64,000 nucleotides of DNA from Monomorium pharaonis (GCF_013373865.1 NC_050467.1:37557132-37621131); one strand, 5' to 3'. Counted from the stretch's first letter, positions 1-12,864 are shown. The notes: generated by a model not told the origin, from the letters alone. Translations and numbers: made by a program.

Positions 1-3000
1 GAAGATCATTTTCTTGCGTCTACGGCGCGCAGACTATCCGGATTACAGACCAATTTCATATTAATTTCCGGCCGTGTGGGAGGAGGGATTGCCGCGGCAG
101 GGCCGCGAGGGGAGGACGAAGCGGGGGCGATTGCGCGCGGGGAAGGTTCGCCATCAGCCCCGTATCCCGGAAACGTAGCACGGGACACGAGCGTGCAACG
201 GTATTTGTTAACGTTACCACGAAATTGTCCGCGGTTCCGAGACTTACACGGCATTCGCTCAAATTTCACCGCGAAATTGCTCCTCAGGCGAGGAAGGGAA
301 CGAGAAAATAGGAGGGGGAGGGAGGTGAAGTGCGGCGAGGGGGTTCAGCCACTTTGTCCATTGCGCGTGCCCGAGGTTTGATAACGCGCGGCCGGCTAGG
401 CGACACGAAAGCGATCCGCGCGCAGCTCTCTCTCTCTCTCTCTCTCTCATTTCCACCGTTGCACGCTTGAATTGTCGCAGTAAAACCCAGTTGACTACGA
501 CGCTGGAATCGACGATGGGCTATTTAAAGAGCTTAGGTCCTTCCGGCAACAGCTTTGTCACGAGATTCTCGATGCAATTTATACGCCTAAAATATCGTTA
601 TTTCAATGTTAAATATTAAGTACATATGTACACACAATAATCTAAGTATTGCGAGCATTTTGAAGAAAAAAGGATAGAGACAAATAATACCAGTACATCA
701 CATGAAAAATTATAAAGCATCGATCTATTCTCGTTCGCAATGTGTTTATCGGTTTTCTCTTATCTCCGAGCAGAAATGAAGGAGTACTCGATTTAATCCA
801 CTTTCCCCAGATTCGCTATGCTTTTCCCCTAAGTACAAACAAAAAATTCTTATCGCCAGATAGACACATTAGTCCTCTTTTAACACGGCCGTAGTAGTCG
901 TAAAGCAGATAAGCTCCACGATAAACTCCATTCGCCATCAACGTTTGTTAATGAGCTCACTGAGTTACCTGCAGCTGTTTCCGAGATTATATGTCGCGTT
1001 CGCCGCAAATATCGTCGTTGAAGTTTCTTTCCGGATAAAAAAGGGAAGCGAGGAGAGGAAGACACATTGCGAGAACTAGAAAAGAGTCCGAGAAATCGGC
1101 TACTCGCGGTTCATTGTGCGTGCTGCACAGTTTTGATAACGTACGAGAGGTCGGGGCGAGACAAAATCGATCTGCCGCGGCGACAGCGGCGGGCGGGCGG
1201 TCCGCCGAAGCGAGAAGTCTTTCATTTTTCGAATTCCGACCGCGCGCTCTTGCCCGGCCATCTCCAAGAAATTTCATCCGTTCTCTCGCCGGAACGTTCC
1301 CTCTGAAAGTGCGACTTGGCGGTGGAGAACGGCCACCGTAAACCCGTTCGCAATTTTGTCCATTTCACTTACCGCGATAAAAGTAATGTCCTACGAAATA
1401 GATTGTCCCCATAAAATCGTATCGAGTCCCTTTTGTGGTCCGGGTAGACGGCGAAGCGTGCGTACACCGTACACTCCTCGGGAAGCTCGAAACAAATGAC
1501 CGCCGCCGCTTTATTCCGCGTGACATTATCGACCCATCGATATCGCGAAGTGAGATTAGATTTAGATGTGAACGGAGATCCTTACGTTACCTAAGACGCG
1601 CGCGCGCGAGTATTCGTGACCGCGATTATCGGAAACCAATGTGACTTAATTCCGCGACGATAAAATTGTAAGCTATTAAGATCCTGGAAAGTTAGAGGCT
1701 ACATACTTCCAACGGTGGAATGCACTCACCCGCTATCTTGTGCAAAATGTAGGAGAATATCTCCGTATTACGAACCGATGTGACCTAATTCGATATCGAT
1801 AAAGGTAATATTAAGTCTCTTTTCCTTGAGAAAGCACTTTAAATGGAACATGCAAAAATGATATTGGACGTTGCCTGCGCTTGTTTGAAGATTAACCGAA
1901 CAGATATCGGAATAACGTGGCTGCCAGAATGTCACGCTTGAACGTTTCACATCCGGAGGTGGATATTCAACGGAGTAGGAAGACGTAAAGCCCCGTGTCT
2001 CGTATTGGTACTTTACTATTGAAGAGAACGCGGGGAACATGTCCCGTTGAATTGGCCGCTCGCAGGCTTTCTCAGAGTTGGATATAAATGTCACTCGCTG
2101 AGCTGCAATGGAAATTGCACGACGTCGAGAGACGTGTTGCTTAAAAACGTAAACGTCAGATAAAGTTAATCGAAAAGAAGGATTGACCGACGGTGAAATT
2201 GAAGTGGTGTCACGTACGCATCACAACCATACGAAATTGAATCTCCGCGACATCGGAGCGTCGTCGCGTGAAAATCCATACATTCGCATTCTCGCGGAAA
2301 TATTGATAGTTATCGCGGAATATCTAGCCTCGTTTTCTAGCCGAGGCGTCTCGCCAGGAGGTGGACGACATTCGTCCGATCGATCCTTCCGGGTCGTGCC
2401 CTCGCAAGGAGCAACAGTTGGTTTTTATGCAGACTAATATTCGGCAAGCGTGACAGAGGACAATTTAATTCGAAAGCGTCCGCTCACAGTAGTGACACCG
2501 TCGTGCACCGTTTTCTTTTGTAGTCCTCGCGGAATGGTCTCTTTCTCGGCTATCACGAAGCAGCTGTCTACACGTATACAGCTGCGTCGAAATAATGAGT
2601 TCTTAACAGCCTCTTAGCCGGCAAAAGCGAATGAAAAATCTAGGGATTTCTATCACACCGCGAATTCCTTCGAAAACTTTTTCCGCAAAGGCAATATTCT
2701 AAACTGCACTGCGACACTACCTTAATCGGAGTAACCCATCGGAGAAGGGTAAGCCCGAGGATTATGTTTCAAAGAAATAGAATATGCAAAACACCGCAGT
2801 TTCGTAACCCTTTTGTAACGGTTTATTGTCGATCTAGAAAATTAGAGGATTAAATCGACCCGTTCTTGCACCTGACGTATCTCAAATACGGGTTTCGAGA
2901 AAGCAGACGCGAAGGGAGGCCCGATGGGAAGTTCACGAACATACAGTTCAGTCGCCCTCTCCCCCGCCTTCGCTCGTCCCGGCGTGCGGCATTATTGACA

Positions 3001-3790
3001 GGGGTGCGGGTCGAGTATGTAACTTTGTTAGGCCGAGACTGAGGAAGCAAGCCGTCGTGCTCTGAATTCGCAATGCGTCGTGCCTCCGTCGGATTCCGCA
3101 TACTGATAGAAAATAATTTTTAAACTTTTACGCATAGACGTACAACACTGGGAATACCACGATTGTTTCGAAAAAACGAACAGAATCCAGAGGGGGGGGG
3201 GGGAGTACCGCGTTTAATCTCGTTGTGTCTGTTTCATTTTAAATGTATTGAACTTTTAGTTTAAGAATCATATCTTTCCTCAGAGACTCATTTGCAACTA
3301 CGAATACTTTATTAAACTTGATGCAATGCAAGTAACTGTGACTAAAGAAGTTAATATTTATTATCATCTTTTTTCCTTTAAATTATAGAAGAGAATATGT
3401 GGATTATATTGAAAAATTACTAAGATATTTAATGTAAAAAAAACGTAAATTGTGACAAATTCCCATATTCACATGATTCTTAACGCCTTTTATTTCTTTA
3501 TTTAAAGCCTTAGAATAAATAAATAAAAAATGCGAAAAACGATTATTGTCACACTCAATAGGAAGTAACTATTCTGATCAAAATTGGATGAAAAGATTAT
3601 TCACCACGTTCACAATAATAATTTATCTTCTTGTCTATTTTAACCATTTTAAATGTAAAATTAATTTAATCTCAGTTTGAATTACCTATTATCTTGCAAA
3701 TATATTTTTTCTATTTATCAATTTAATTTACTTTTTATCTTATAAATATAACATTTTTCTAATACTTGAAAAAGGTAAATTAAACCGAGA
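1..3790. other. Non-coding DNA, no gene seen
   Basis: Reading frames here are short and differ in every frame, with no recognisable domain and no consistent set of splice sites. The first 2.9 kb is CpG-rich and mixed in composition; from about 3.2 kb it becomes strongly AT-rich. It contains a CT microsatellite at 426-448 and a run of 12 G at 3192-3203. I see nothing else I can support. Confidence 0.6.
426..448. repeat. (CT)n microsatellite
   Basis: Uninterrupted CT dinucleotide repeat of 23 bases. Confidence 0.9.
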
Positions 3791-4960
3791 CCAAAGTTAA
3801 TTAACATTGCTAAAAAGATTAGTTCATTTCATTTTATAATAAATTTGTAAAATGTTGCATTTAACGGCAATATTCACAGATGCGTTATCTTAATCTCGAG
3901 TCTGTGGTGTGACCCAGTGATGTCCACACACGTGCAATAAAGGTTAAAATAAAAAGTAAAATGATGGCCGAGAAGGATTAAATATAACAAAAGTAAAAGG
4001 AAAAATACAACGCATACAGCATTTAGGAAGCACTACAAAATACTACAGGGGAAATAAAGGAATATCTGAAATATAAACAAAGTGTCACATATCCACTAAT
4101 GCATGTGACACATTAAACTCGCAAAAGAAAAGAGATGTATTATCTCATATTAGGTTAATGAACAAACACTCACCAATCACCGATGAACTCGACACCTTCT
4201 AGATCTCCTCATCCTCATCCTTTGCTGCACATTTGTGACACACATTAATCTACAATGGAAAAATTAACATTAGATTATTTCAAACAACGAACTTGTAAGG
4301 TATTGTATTTAATTCAATATTCACTGATTCACTTCAGATGAATGGAGAGACACTCACTGACACAACACACAACAGACGAATCTGATGCCTCCTGGGCCTC
4401 CTTTTCATCCTCGTCCTTATCCTTCGTTGCATGCTCATGAGACACAATACTTGCGATTGAGAGTGAAAGTGATGATTATACGTCGTTGACAGATCTGACG
4501 CCTCCTAGGTCTCCTTGTTTTCACTTTGTCCTTTGCTGCACATTTGTGGCACACATTAACCTACAATGTGTGAAAAATTAACGTTAGTTTATTTCAAAAT
4601 AACGTGAAATATTCATGAAATATTTGTATTTAACTGCAATATTCACAGACTCATTATTTCATTTTAGGTTAATGAAGAGACACATACACACGCTTACCGA
4701 TACGACGCACTATCAATGAATCCGACGCCTCCTGGGGCTCCTTTCATCCTCGTGTTCGTCCTTATCCTTTGTTGCATCCTCACGAGACACAGTATTCGCG
4801 AAAATGCGAGAGCGAAAGTGATATGATGCGTCGCCGACGAATCTGACGCCCCCGGGCGTTTATCCTTGTCCTTGTCGCAGGGACGTTCCTTCGCTGCGTA
4901 ATTGCGAGACATAACACTCATGAAAACACGATCAGGAGCGAACATAGTGTATTAATATCA
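3790..4960 (-). repeat. Degenerate tandem array of an exon-like module
   Basis: Read on the minus strand, related blocks recur around 4174-4224, 4378-4460, 4494-4545, 4697-4790 and 4835-4890. Each carries a purine-rich core such as AAGGATAAGGACGAGGATGA followed by a GAGGCGTCGGATTCGTC-like segment. Some are bounded by splice-like signals: one block (4174-4224) lies between TGTGCAG and GTGAGT, another ends at GTAAGCG (4697). AT-rich spacers between blocks are also related, sharing words such as GGTTAATGAA and CAATATTCAC at 3870, 4310 and 4650. The core can be read as an acidic peptide (KDKDEDE, ASDSS), but frames are broken by stops, so I do not call a gene. It may be a decaying tandemly duplicated exon or a non-coding RNA locus. 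Confidence 0.65.
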
Positions 4961-5665
4961 TATAATCTACTACAATAATAATATTAATATACCATAATGA
5001 TCGCGGCACTTTGGTAGACATTCTCGAAAACACTCGATGTATCATGGCTTCCGTTACTTAGATCCAGCACCTCGAAAGGCGGATGCAACACCGACAACAA
5101 CTTCATTCCGACGCCACGTATAATGCCAGTTGAGAATCAATCGCGAACGATTCGTCGCAGAATATTTACGTCTCGTCCTCGTCCCAAGATCCGTCGCTAC
5201 GAGACGACGACGATCACGACACTTTGGTACAAAACTCTCGATATCATGGCTTTCGTTATGGATTCAGCGATTCACCGGAAGACACTCGCGAACGTCGGCA
5301 ACTTCATACCGACGCCACGCACTTTCGCGCGCGAATGGCAGAAGGAAAGCGGGAGGGAAGGAGAGGCAGTCGAGTCGACACGACGGTTAATCGCGAGCGA
5401 TCCTTCGGAGAATATTTACGTCTCGTCCTTGTCCCAGGATCCGTCGCCACGAGACACGACGATCACGATACTTTGGTACAAAACTCTCGATATATCATAC
5501 GGCTTCCGTTAATGGATTCAGCGATTCACGGAAGACAGTCGCGAACGTCGGCAACTTCATACCGACGCTACGCACTTTCGCGCGCGAATGGCAGGAGCGG
5601 AGGAGGGGGGAGTGGGGGGGAGTCGATGCAACGGTCAATCGCGAGCGAGCAGTCGGCAGAAGAAT
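4945..5665. repeat. 250-bp tandem repeat, about 2.7 copies
   Basis: The word AATATTTACGTCTCGTCCT starts at 5161 and, with one change, at 5411, giving a 250-bp period. Each unit then has CACTTTGGTA, CTCTCGATAT, GGATTCAGCGATTCAC, CGAACGTCGGCAACTTCAT and CACTTTCGCGCGCGAATGG. A partial, more diverged first copy lies at about 4990-5160. Long open frames across it are by-products of the repetition and shift between copies. On the minus strand the unit joins directly to the 5' side of the exon-like array at 3.8-4.95 kb, so both belong to one duplicated locus. Confidence 0.85.
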
Positions 5666-6549
5666 ACGCGCGGGACTTGCGGTCTTACTCAGCCGCAAAT
5701 TCCGTGAGAATTACTGGTGCAATTAAATCATGGTAATCACGTCACTTGGATCCGTATAATATATCCACGTACTGCGTCGCATAAATCACGATGCCCGTAT
5801 CGCTGCTGCTTCTCGATGCGAAAACGACATAACCAACGTTCACGCAAGTCACTCGCGCCTTTTCGTCGCGAGAGCGACACCGAATCGAATTATTCCCAAA
5901 TCAACGAGCACTCGTGCGAGACGCGTTCGACCTTGGCCTTCCACAGGTAATCGTTTCCCGACGAGAGTAAATCGCACGCGACGAAAAAAACGTTACTCCA
6001 GTACTCCGATGTCCTTATCGGTTAAATCGCGCCGAACATCAGCCCCGCGAGAAACGATCGGAATTTCGACGCGTTTTACGAATCGCGTGAATCTCATCTC
6101 AACCGACGTCGCTCGATCGCGTGGACGAAAATTCAATACGCCTGTGGTCCTTGTTACATTTGTCGCGTCGCGTTATGCGGGTAACGTAGAACGTAAGGTT
6201 TCGACATGTTGGATTGGGCGACCGTAACAGTAAGCAACCAAATCGAGTACGTGATTGATCGAAACCTCACTGTTACGTTTTACGGAAAGTGTGACCCGGT
6301 TAAGTTTCGAGACGTAATAATTTCCACGACGCGTCGAGCGGCTCGCTCGGGCGACGCGTCGCGTCGGTTCGGTCAGCGGAAGGTCAGCGACACGCGCACG
6401 GTGTCCTTTCCGCGGCGATCGCCAGATCCGAGTGACGGAGTCCATGTAATATATATCTCGCGAAGTGTTAAAGTGTGTCTCGAGCATAGTATCTCGCGAA
6501 GTGTTTGACAAAGTGTATCGCGATCGTAGTATAAAGTCTCGTTTACACA
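5666..6549. other. CpG-rich non-coding DNA with short inverted repeats
   Basis: No gene is supported. The stretch lies between the minus-oriented array and its inverted copy. It contains nested short inverted repeats, AGGTTTCGA at 6196-6204 with TCGAAACCT at 6259-6267, and CGTAACAGT at 6223-6231 with ACTGTTACG at 6269-6277. Confidence 0.5.
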
Positions 6550-6661
6550 GAAGTCGCAAGCAGCCAGTTGCAACTTGCGACAGCCAATGAGCGCCTAGTT
6601 TTCTAGTTACAGCTCGATGGTTATTGGCTGTCGCAAGTTGCAACTGGCTGCTTGCGACTTC
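6550..6661. mobile_element. Perfect 39-bp inverted repeat, candidate MITE or hairpin RNA
   Basis: Bases 6550-6588 and 6623-6661 are exact reverse complements over 39 bp, separated by a 34-bp loop. Similarity continues imperfectly outward, with AAGTCTCGTTTACACAG on the left and the complement of CCGTAGAAGCGAGGCTTAAC on the right, so the full arms may reach about 55 bp. The perfect arms imply recent insertion or selection for pairing. No transposase is present. A foldback MITE is my first reading; a hairpin-forming RNA cannot be excluded. Confidence 0.6.
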
Positions 6662-6774
6662 CGTAGAAGCGAGGCTTAACAGGTATCTCGCTCGCGCTGG
6701 CTAACCTCACACTCGCGCGCGTCGGTGTGAAATTGTCGACGTTCCGCGTCTGCCCGTATGCGGCGAATCGCCGG

Positions 6775-6960
6775 AGTAAATAACGGAAGTACGTCGAGCG
6801 TTTTGTCCCGGTGGTGTCTACCAGAGTGCCGCGATCATTTGCAATCAGCTCGCCTCTCGACCGCGGTTTTTCGCGAGTGTTGTGTCCCGTGTCTCGCAGG
6901 GAACTTTGGAGAAGAACGAGTACCAGGAGGCGTCGGGTTCGTCGGCGACGCGTCGTATTG
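6775..6960 (+). repeat. Inverted copy of the exon-like module, with splice donor
   Basis: This plus-strand segment matches the minus-strand module at about 4697-5050. Shared words in order are TAACGGAAG, GTCTACCA, GTGCCGCGATCATT (about 6828), a GAGTGTT-TGTC-TCGC segment (about 6876-6900), and CCAGGAGGCGTCGG-TTCGTC (about 6920), with GGCGACGCGTCGTATTG just before the strong donor-like GTAAGTG at 6961. Homology covers both the upstream part and the exon-like part, so it is an inverted duplication rather than a chance motif. It could be the first exon of a transcript running right, but I cannot identify a downstream partner exon. Confidence 0.65.
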
Positions 6961-9900
6961 GTAAGTGTTTTCACCGTTAATCTAAGCCGAGGTAATGAGC
7001 TCGCGAATATTGAGGTTAAGTACGTATTAAAACTCGTTCAAATTCGTTGCTTTGAAACGAGAGCTAACATCCATTTCTTCCGCCAATATAAATATTAATT
7101 TTAATCATGGCTTTTCATCTTTTTAAATCGTGTACATAGATTGTTGCGAGGTTGTTTCTGACAGACGATTACGGAAAATTACGTAATCTCGACTTCAATC
7201 AAGCTCTATAACGCATTATTGCAAGTGTAATCGTGGGTCTCGTATTAAATTGCAGCTAGTTTCGTGTAATCGTCGATTCGTCGAAACATTGTCTTTTTTT
7301 TTTAACCACAAAAGTCCGTGAAATATAAATGATTACAATTCGGTATAGTTCGTAGAACGATTTGAATCTACGAGTTCTTTTTAAGTGCATTTGATAAACT
7401 AGCCATGTCACGCATCCTCTCTGCTCCAGGATGTGCAGCAGATAGTCATGCACGATTTAGCAGGGGGGGGGGGGAGAGAAACTTTTCAGATAGTTGAAGT
7501 AAGTACACCGTCGTGAGAAATTTACTTTCATCTTCAATAAAACTTACATACGACGACAGAACTGGAAGTCGACATTAGAATGATTAGACTACTCCGCAAA
7601 TTTATGTTTCACGCAAGTCCTTTTTTTTCTTCTTCTGTCACATATCTCTTCTTCGCGTAGCTTAAGCTCTTATGAATGTTTAAAAATGAAATAAATTATT
7701 TAACGAGAGCTCGTAACCGCAATAAATATACTTTCCATGTGAAAAATGTTTCTCGCGTGTCGCTACATTAAGCATATTTTCTCGACGAAATTTTCTCAAC
7801 TTATATGATTTTAAATATTGCGTTTCTTTTCGCTTCTTTCTTACTTAACTTCTGGTAATAATAAACGTTCTACTGAATTTATTTAATACACGGAGAAAAC
7901 TTTATATCAAAAATTACTATGTATACGAGTAGTAAGATACAAACCGTAAGAAGAAATTTCAGAAAATTATATCATAAAAGTGTAAATAGTATGGCAATTT
8001 AATGAAAAACATACACTCTAAAAAATTCTGCGTTAAATTTAATACATTTTACGTGTCCCAGTTTATCCACTCAAATTTCACATATAGGAAAGTTTTAACA
8101 TAAATGTTTTACCGTGTAGTAAAAATTTTTATAATTCTTTCCGTGCTCTGTGTCTACGTAATTTTTACTATTATAAAATTTTCACCGTTAAATAATAATT
8201 TAACAGTGTTTGCTCGTATACGTAATTGTGATAGTTCCACAGTTTTACTGCGTACGTAAAAATTATGAAATAACAAATAAGGTGTCGCGCGACGCGATCT
8301 GTTCCACGTCCGTTTTAAGTCCGCAGTTTGGTCTATTGACAGGAGCAAGTCATGCAGGAACAATTACGAAGGAATCTGAACGTTCGTTCACACACTTTAC
8401 GAGCGGCAAAAGGGGAGGTTACGCGCTGCAGGCGAGAATGGTCTTCAGGATATTAGCACGTTATTGCCGGGGCTTATTGGTTTTATCGATTTTCTCGTTG
8501 TTCTACCCTGGCGGCCCTGTCTACCGTGAAAACGAATTAACATCCCGCCGTTTGTGACGAGCGAGAGATGCGAATCGACGGCCATCGGGATCTTGTTAAT
8601 GGCCTTGTGTCACACTGGGACCTTTGTTTTCGACGGATTTTGTGTAGGTGATTTTGCATTCCGCTGCAAACCGTTCTATCGCTCCATCGCGACCCGCTAA
8701 ATACTCGTTGCATTTGTATTTATATAATGACGTACGTATTTCATTAAAAGCCAATCAACTTTGTCAAAATAACTTAATGAAAAGGGATTTTTATTTTGAT
8801 AACGATATTTTTTATAATATTAATCTACGTGTACATTCCTAACAGATATATTCTTTACACGTGAGACACGATGGTGATAGATGCGATTTTAATTACAATA
8901 TAAATAATGCGTAAACGACGCGTAAAGAATTTGACAGATGGCAAAGGTATTTGCGTGTATCCCGCGGCGGTGAAGCTGCGTGAGATGAAATCGGTTATTA
9001 TACCTCGAGCACGTGCCGGTGCGCGGACAAAGAGTAATGGAAGCCCATTATCGTAAAAATATAGTAGCTTCGCGGGACGACCGGAGAAATTATGGAAATA
9101 ATTTACGGAATCGCGGGAAGTGCAGGGTACAACAATTCCCGGCTAAATGCCACCTTTCTGACAATCGATTTGTATGCGATGCATGAAAACACGCACGGCC
9201 TCGCACATAGCCAGGGCTATTTCACGGAATTTTTCACGTTATTGAAATATCAGAAGTTATTCCGCATGTTTGCCCGAATCAATGAAAACGTTTAATATTT
9301 TCGAAAGCAGGACCGGAATATGTCAAACGTATTTCTACCTGACCCCGAATAACGAATGTCATAATGGCATATTTATGAGAAAATTAGCAAAAACCCATTT
9401 GCAACATCCGGTTTACAGTTTAAACGGCATATAGGGTATACCGAGGTACATTGAAAAAAAAGAGTTATAGCTACCGAATATGGGGCGAGATAATTTAATA
9501 TATTTGTTTGGTATAATCAAAAATAATTTTACTTTCCTAAATATAATATTTTAATAAGAATATAATCATATTTTATCACACTTGTCGTACAGTTTAAAAA
9601 ATATACACAATTATTTTTCATTTTTTATTAACCAAATATTTAATTGACATTTTATTACACTCAACGACTATTACTGAATTTCTTTTTTCATTGTATTCGA
9701 GGTTGTTATCAAATTAGGAATAAAAAATAATTTTTTTTTATAAAAAAAGGGTAGATTCTAAAATTGCAAGATCTAAAATTGTGGAAAACGTTAAATGCAG
9801 GTAAACGAGTAATGTTTTATATGTACATGTATATTAGAGATTGTAGTTGACGTTTGAAGAGTAGTTTCTAGCGAGAGAATTGCTACAAGATAACAATAGA

Positions 9901-12089
9901 CATTTCGCATACTAAAGGAACGACACGAACGCTTAAGTAACGAGTCAAGCAGGAATAGTAGACGCTTGTAAACAACTATCAAACTCTCTCTCGTCGTACG
10001 TCGAGTTTTCACACCCTGCCTCGTTTACATTCGTTTGTCGTCGACGCTGCGCGCATCCGTGCCGCTTGTCTTTCGCTTGTCTTTCGTTGCTTCACTTGAT
10101 GATACCAACACACCGACGAAACTCTCCAATCCAGTTTTTCGCGAGAATAAACGGCAATCTCTATTCAGAAGTTTCGCAACACCGGGCAAAAATCACCGCC
10201 ACTACGCGGTCAAATTTAATGCGTGCTATTGTCCACGAACTCTTAGCAAAATCCTTTTTTTTAAATAAAACTTGAAGAATTTGAAATATTTTTTGTTTTA
10301 TTTAAGAAATTAAATAGTGAACAAACGTATATTCGAAAAGTTGGTAACAGTCTTCAAATCACTCTTTGATTCAAGATGAATCGTTCTCATATTTCACTTT
10401 GATCAATCACCAACGTTCTTCGAGTACATTTGTACGCGAAACATTGAAAGCCACAGGCTTTAATTCATTCCCTCTTGTGGAAGAGAGACCATAGGTATGC
10501 ATTGAATTCTGCGGATTCTTCGTGAAATTGCTTGCTGTTTCCGGGCAGAACGCCGCCACGGCGGTCGCATAGAAATGGTCAGTTGGATCCGTCTGCTCCG
10601 CGCCGAAAAATTCTTATCGCAAATAATATTCGTCAATCGGAATGGAGGAACACCGACCTTGGAAGCGAAAAAGGGGATGAATGTGCGAGAAGAGAGATGG
10701 AATTTCGGCGAGTCATCATCGTCGATGGTCAGCCAACTCTCGTTCTTACTTTCGTCTTCCTTTTCCTCTATTGGCCGCTTATTTCCACCATTTTCCACTT
10801 CTTTTCTCTTCGTACGCCATCCCTTTTATTCGTGGAAATGGATATGTTTTCCATGGACGCCTCGCTCTCTTGTTCCACCCTTGGCCGGGCGAATGAGACG
10901 ACCAGATATTACTATGCCGTCGCTGACCCGTGCAAACAATGACGCCGTGAAAAGTATCCCTACACAGTAAACAGGATGAAAAATATCTGGCCTGGTTTTT
11001 CGTCCGCTTCTGCTATCCCTGCCATAAGCTGATTGAACGCGCCGGAGAAACTCCGAGTTGGACATGCATGCAGCTTGTCGACGAAACGACGCGTCATCAC
11101 GACAGAGTCTTTTTTTTTTGTCGGAATACTCTTGTGAAAATTACGATATACTTTGTCGATCAAAACCGCTAAATAGAGAGAGCGAGCGGGGATGTTTAAA
11201 AAAAATATTTTGCGTCAAACGGATTGTAAGGTAAATATTCAGTTATATGGAGGTAACATCTGCAATACGTATATTTATTTACAAGATGCTTGCTCCAGTT
11301 ATGCGCTCAAACGAACGAATTTCATTTATGGGTATTAAATGTTCGCTTTGAGAACTCTTCTGTGATAGGAATACATGGTAATAATAAAAAAAAAGGAGAG
11401 AGAAATTGCTCGTGGCCATAAGCATATTATTATAATACAAATGTGAAATGTATTCCATCGTTTTCTCCCTCCCTACTCACCGCTATTACTCCATTTTTCA
11501 TTGCAGAATCTACTTTTGATCGGAATTACCGATAGATAGGTAAATTTCTGCCGTTGTTTTCCCTCGTGGCACTCGTTGATCGATACCCATATTACATCCG
11601 CTGAGATACGTCGTCGGTCTCGTATATCCTCCCCCATTACTGTACTCGAGGACAGCGGTGATCTACGATCGCGGTGTGGACAAAGGGATCTGTTTCGCGA
11701 CTTTCATAAAAGCCCCTTCGCACGCGCTAAATCCTTCACTTTTCCAATTGCAGCTGCGCACCCCACAGCTCGTCTCGCTCGATTAATTAGGCGCGGAGTA
11801 GGACCCCACGGAGACGTGTTTTGGAATTTTTTGCATAAATCCGCTTCAGGGAAGGACATGGGGAAGGTACTGACGGCTGATTCAGACCTCGTGTTACGGC
11901 AGAAAGAGAGAGGGGGGAAGAAACAGGGAGGGGGAGAGAGAGAGGGAGGCAGGAGGTCAAACGAGAGAGCTGCGAACGAACAGGGGTGGACAGCGTGAAA
12001 CATTGTTTTAGGACTATAAATAATCGTTATTGCCGCGTTAATCATGGATAGTCGAGAGGCTCCATTATTCGTAGTGCTGCAGGGGCAAC
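6961..12089. other. Mostly AT-rich non-coding DNA
   Basis: No coding exon is recognised. Apart from a candidate MITE at 7889-8116 and a run of 12 G at 7463-7474, it holds only short frames with ordinary composition. The mixed-composition part at 10.5-11.0 kb and 11.6-12.0 kb gives ORFs up to about 140 codons in several overlapping frames, which I regard as chance. Confidence 0.5.
7889..8116. mobile_element. Candidate MITE with TA target duplication
   Basis: The left end reads TA then CACGGAGAAAACTTTAT. The right end, reverse complemented, reads TA then CACGGTAAAACATTTAT, so roughly 17 bp of imperfect terminal inverted repeat are flanked by TA on both sides. The size (228 bp) and lack of coding sequence fit a non-autonomous Tc1/mariner-like element. 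Its terminus resembles that of the element at 15685-15893. Confidence 0.45.
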
Positions 12090-12420
12090 TCACGGTATGT
12101 TATTGCCCCCTTCAACCGTAGGGTCGGCATAGCGCCAACCCTTACGGTTTCGGTGCGGCTGGTATTGCTGCTCGGTTCTGAGCATGCCGCGAATTGCTGA
12201 GAACGAGCCGATCGAATCGCGCACGTCGGATGCTACCGGCGGCCTAGCCTAGAATCCCCTTTATTGATATCTACATACCCGATGAGTTTTCGAGGCGCCT
12301 ATTGCCTCGAATGCTGCGCCTCGAGGATTCCCATCGGAACTCCTTGTGGTGGTGCGGGCGCAATTATTCCTACCCCGTGTTAACTTAACGCAGATCGCAC
12401 AGATCCGACATAACAAGATT
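12090..12420. other. Compact GC-rich block between AT-rich DNA
   Basis: This block of about 330 bp is richer in GC than the sequence to its right. It contains a small hairpin, AACCGTAGGG with CCCTTACGGTT, near 12115-12153. No open frame runs through it. It may be a retroelement remnant or a conserved regulatory element; the sequence alone does not decide. Confidence 0.3.
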
Positions 12421-12462
12421 TATCATAAGGACCGTTTCAGTGCAAGCGTACTAATTTAGATA

Positions 12463-12491
12463 GGAGGAGAGAGAGAGAGAAAGAGAGAGAG
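12463..12491. repeat. (GA)n microsatellite, interrupted
   Basis: GA dinucleotide tract with one interruption. Confidence 0.85.
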
Positions 12492-12861
12492 TCGATGAAG
12501 TATGTACATTATTTCGAATCTATTACCTTCTATTATGAATGTGTTACAATTAATATTATAAATAAATGAAGAATTTCAACAATTTATATGGTTTCATTAT
12601 ATAATCATAATTCTTGTACATTTCGTACATATTAACAATTAAATATGTTCATCGCTATACATTCAGTCAAGCATTGGAATTGTGCTAATTGGATAAATAG
12701 TATATTAAATTTAATAACCGCAATTATAAATATTACAAATCAAATTATTCAAATTATTGAATTATGCGGTTTCGATCGTGAGAGAAGTATATATTAATAC
12801 GAATGTATACATATAAATATTAATTTCGAAAAGAATCTTATTAATTGAAACATTGGTTTGC

Positions 12862-12864
<3 letters not shown>

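Noticed and set aside
5123..5736. Long overlapping frames in three phases
   Set aside because: These come from the 250-bp tandem repeat, whose length is not a multiple of three, so the same bases are read in different frames in each copy.
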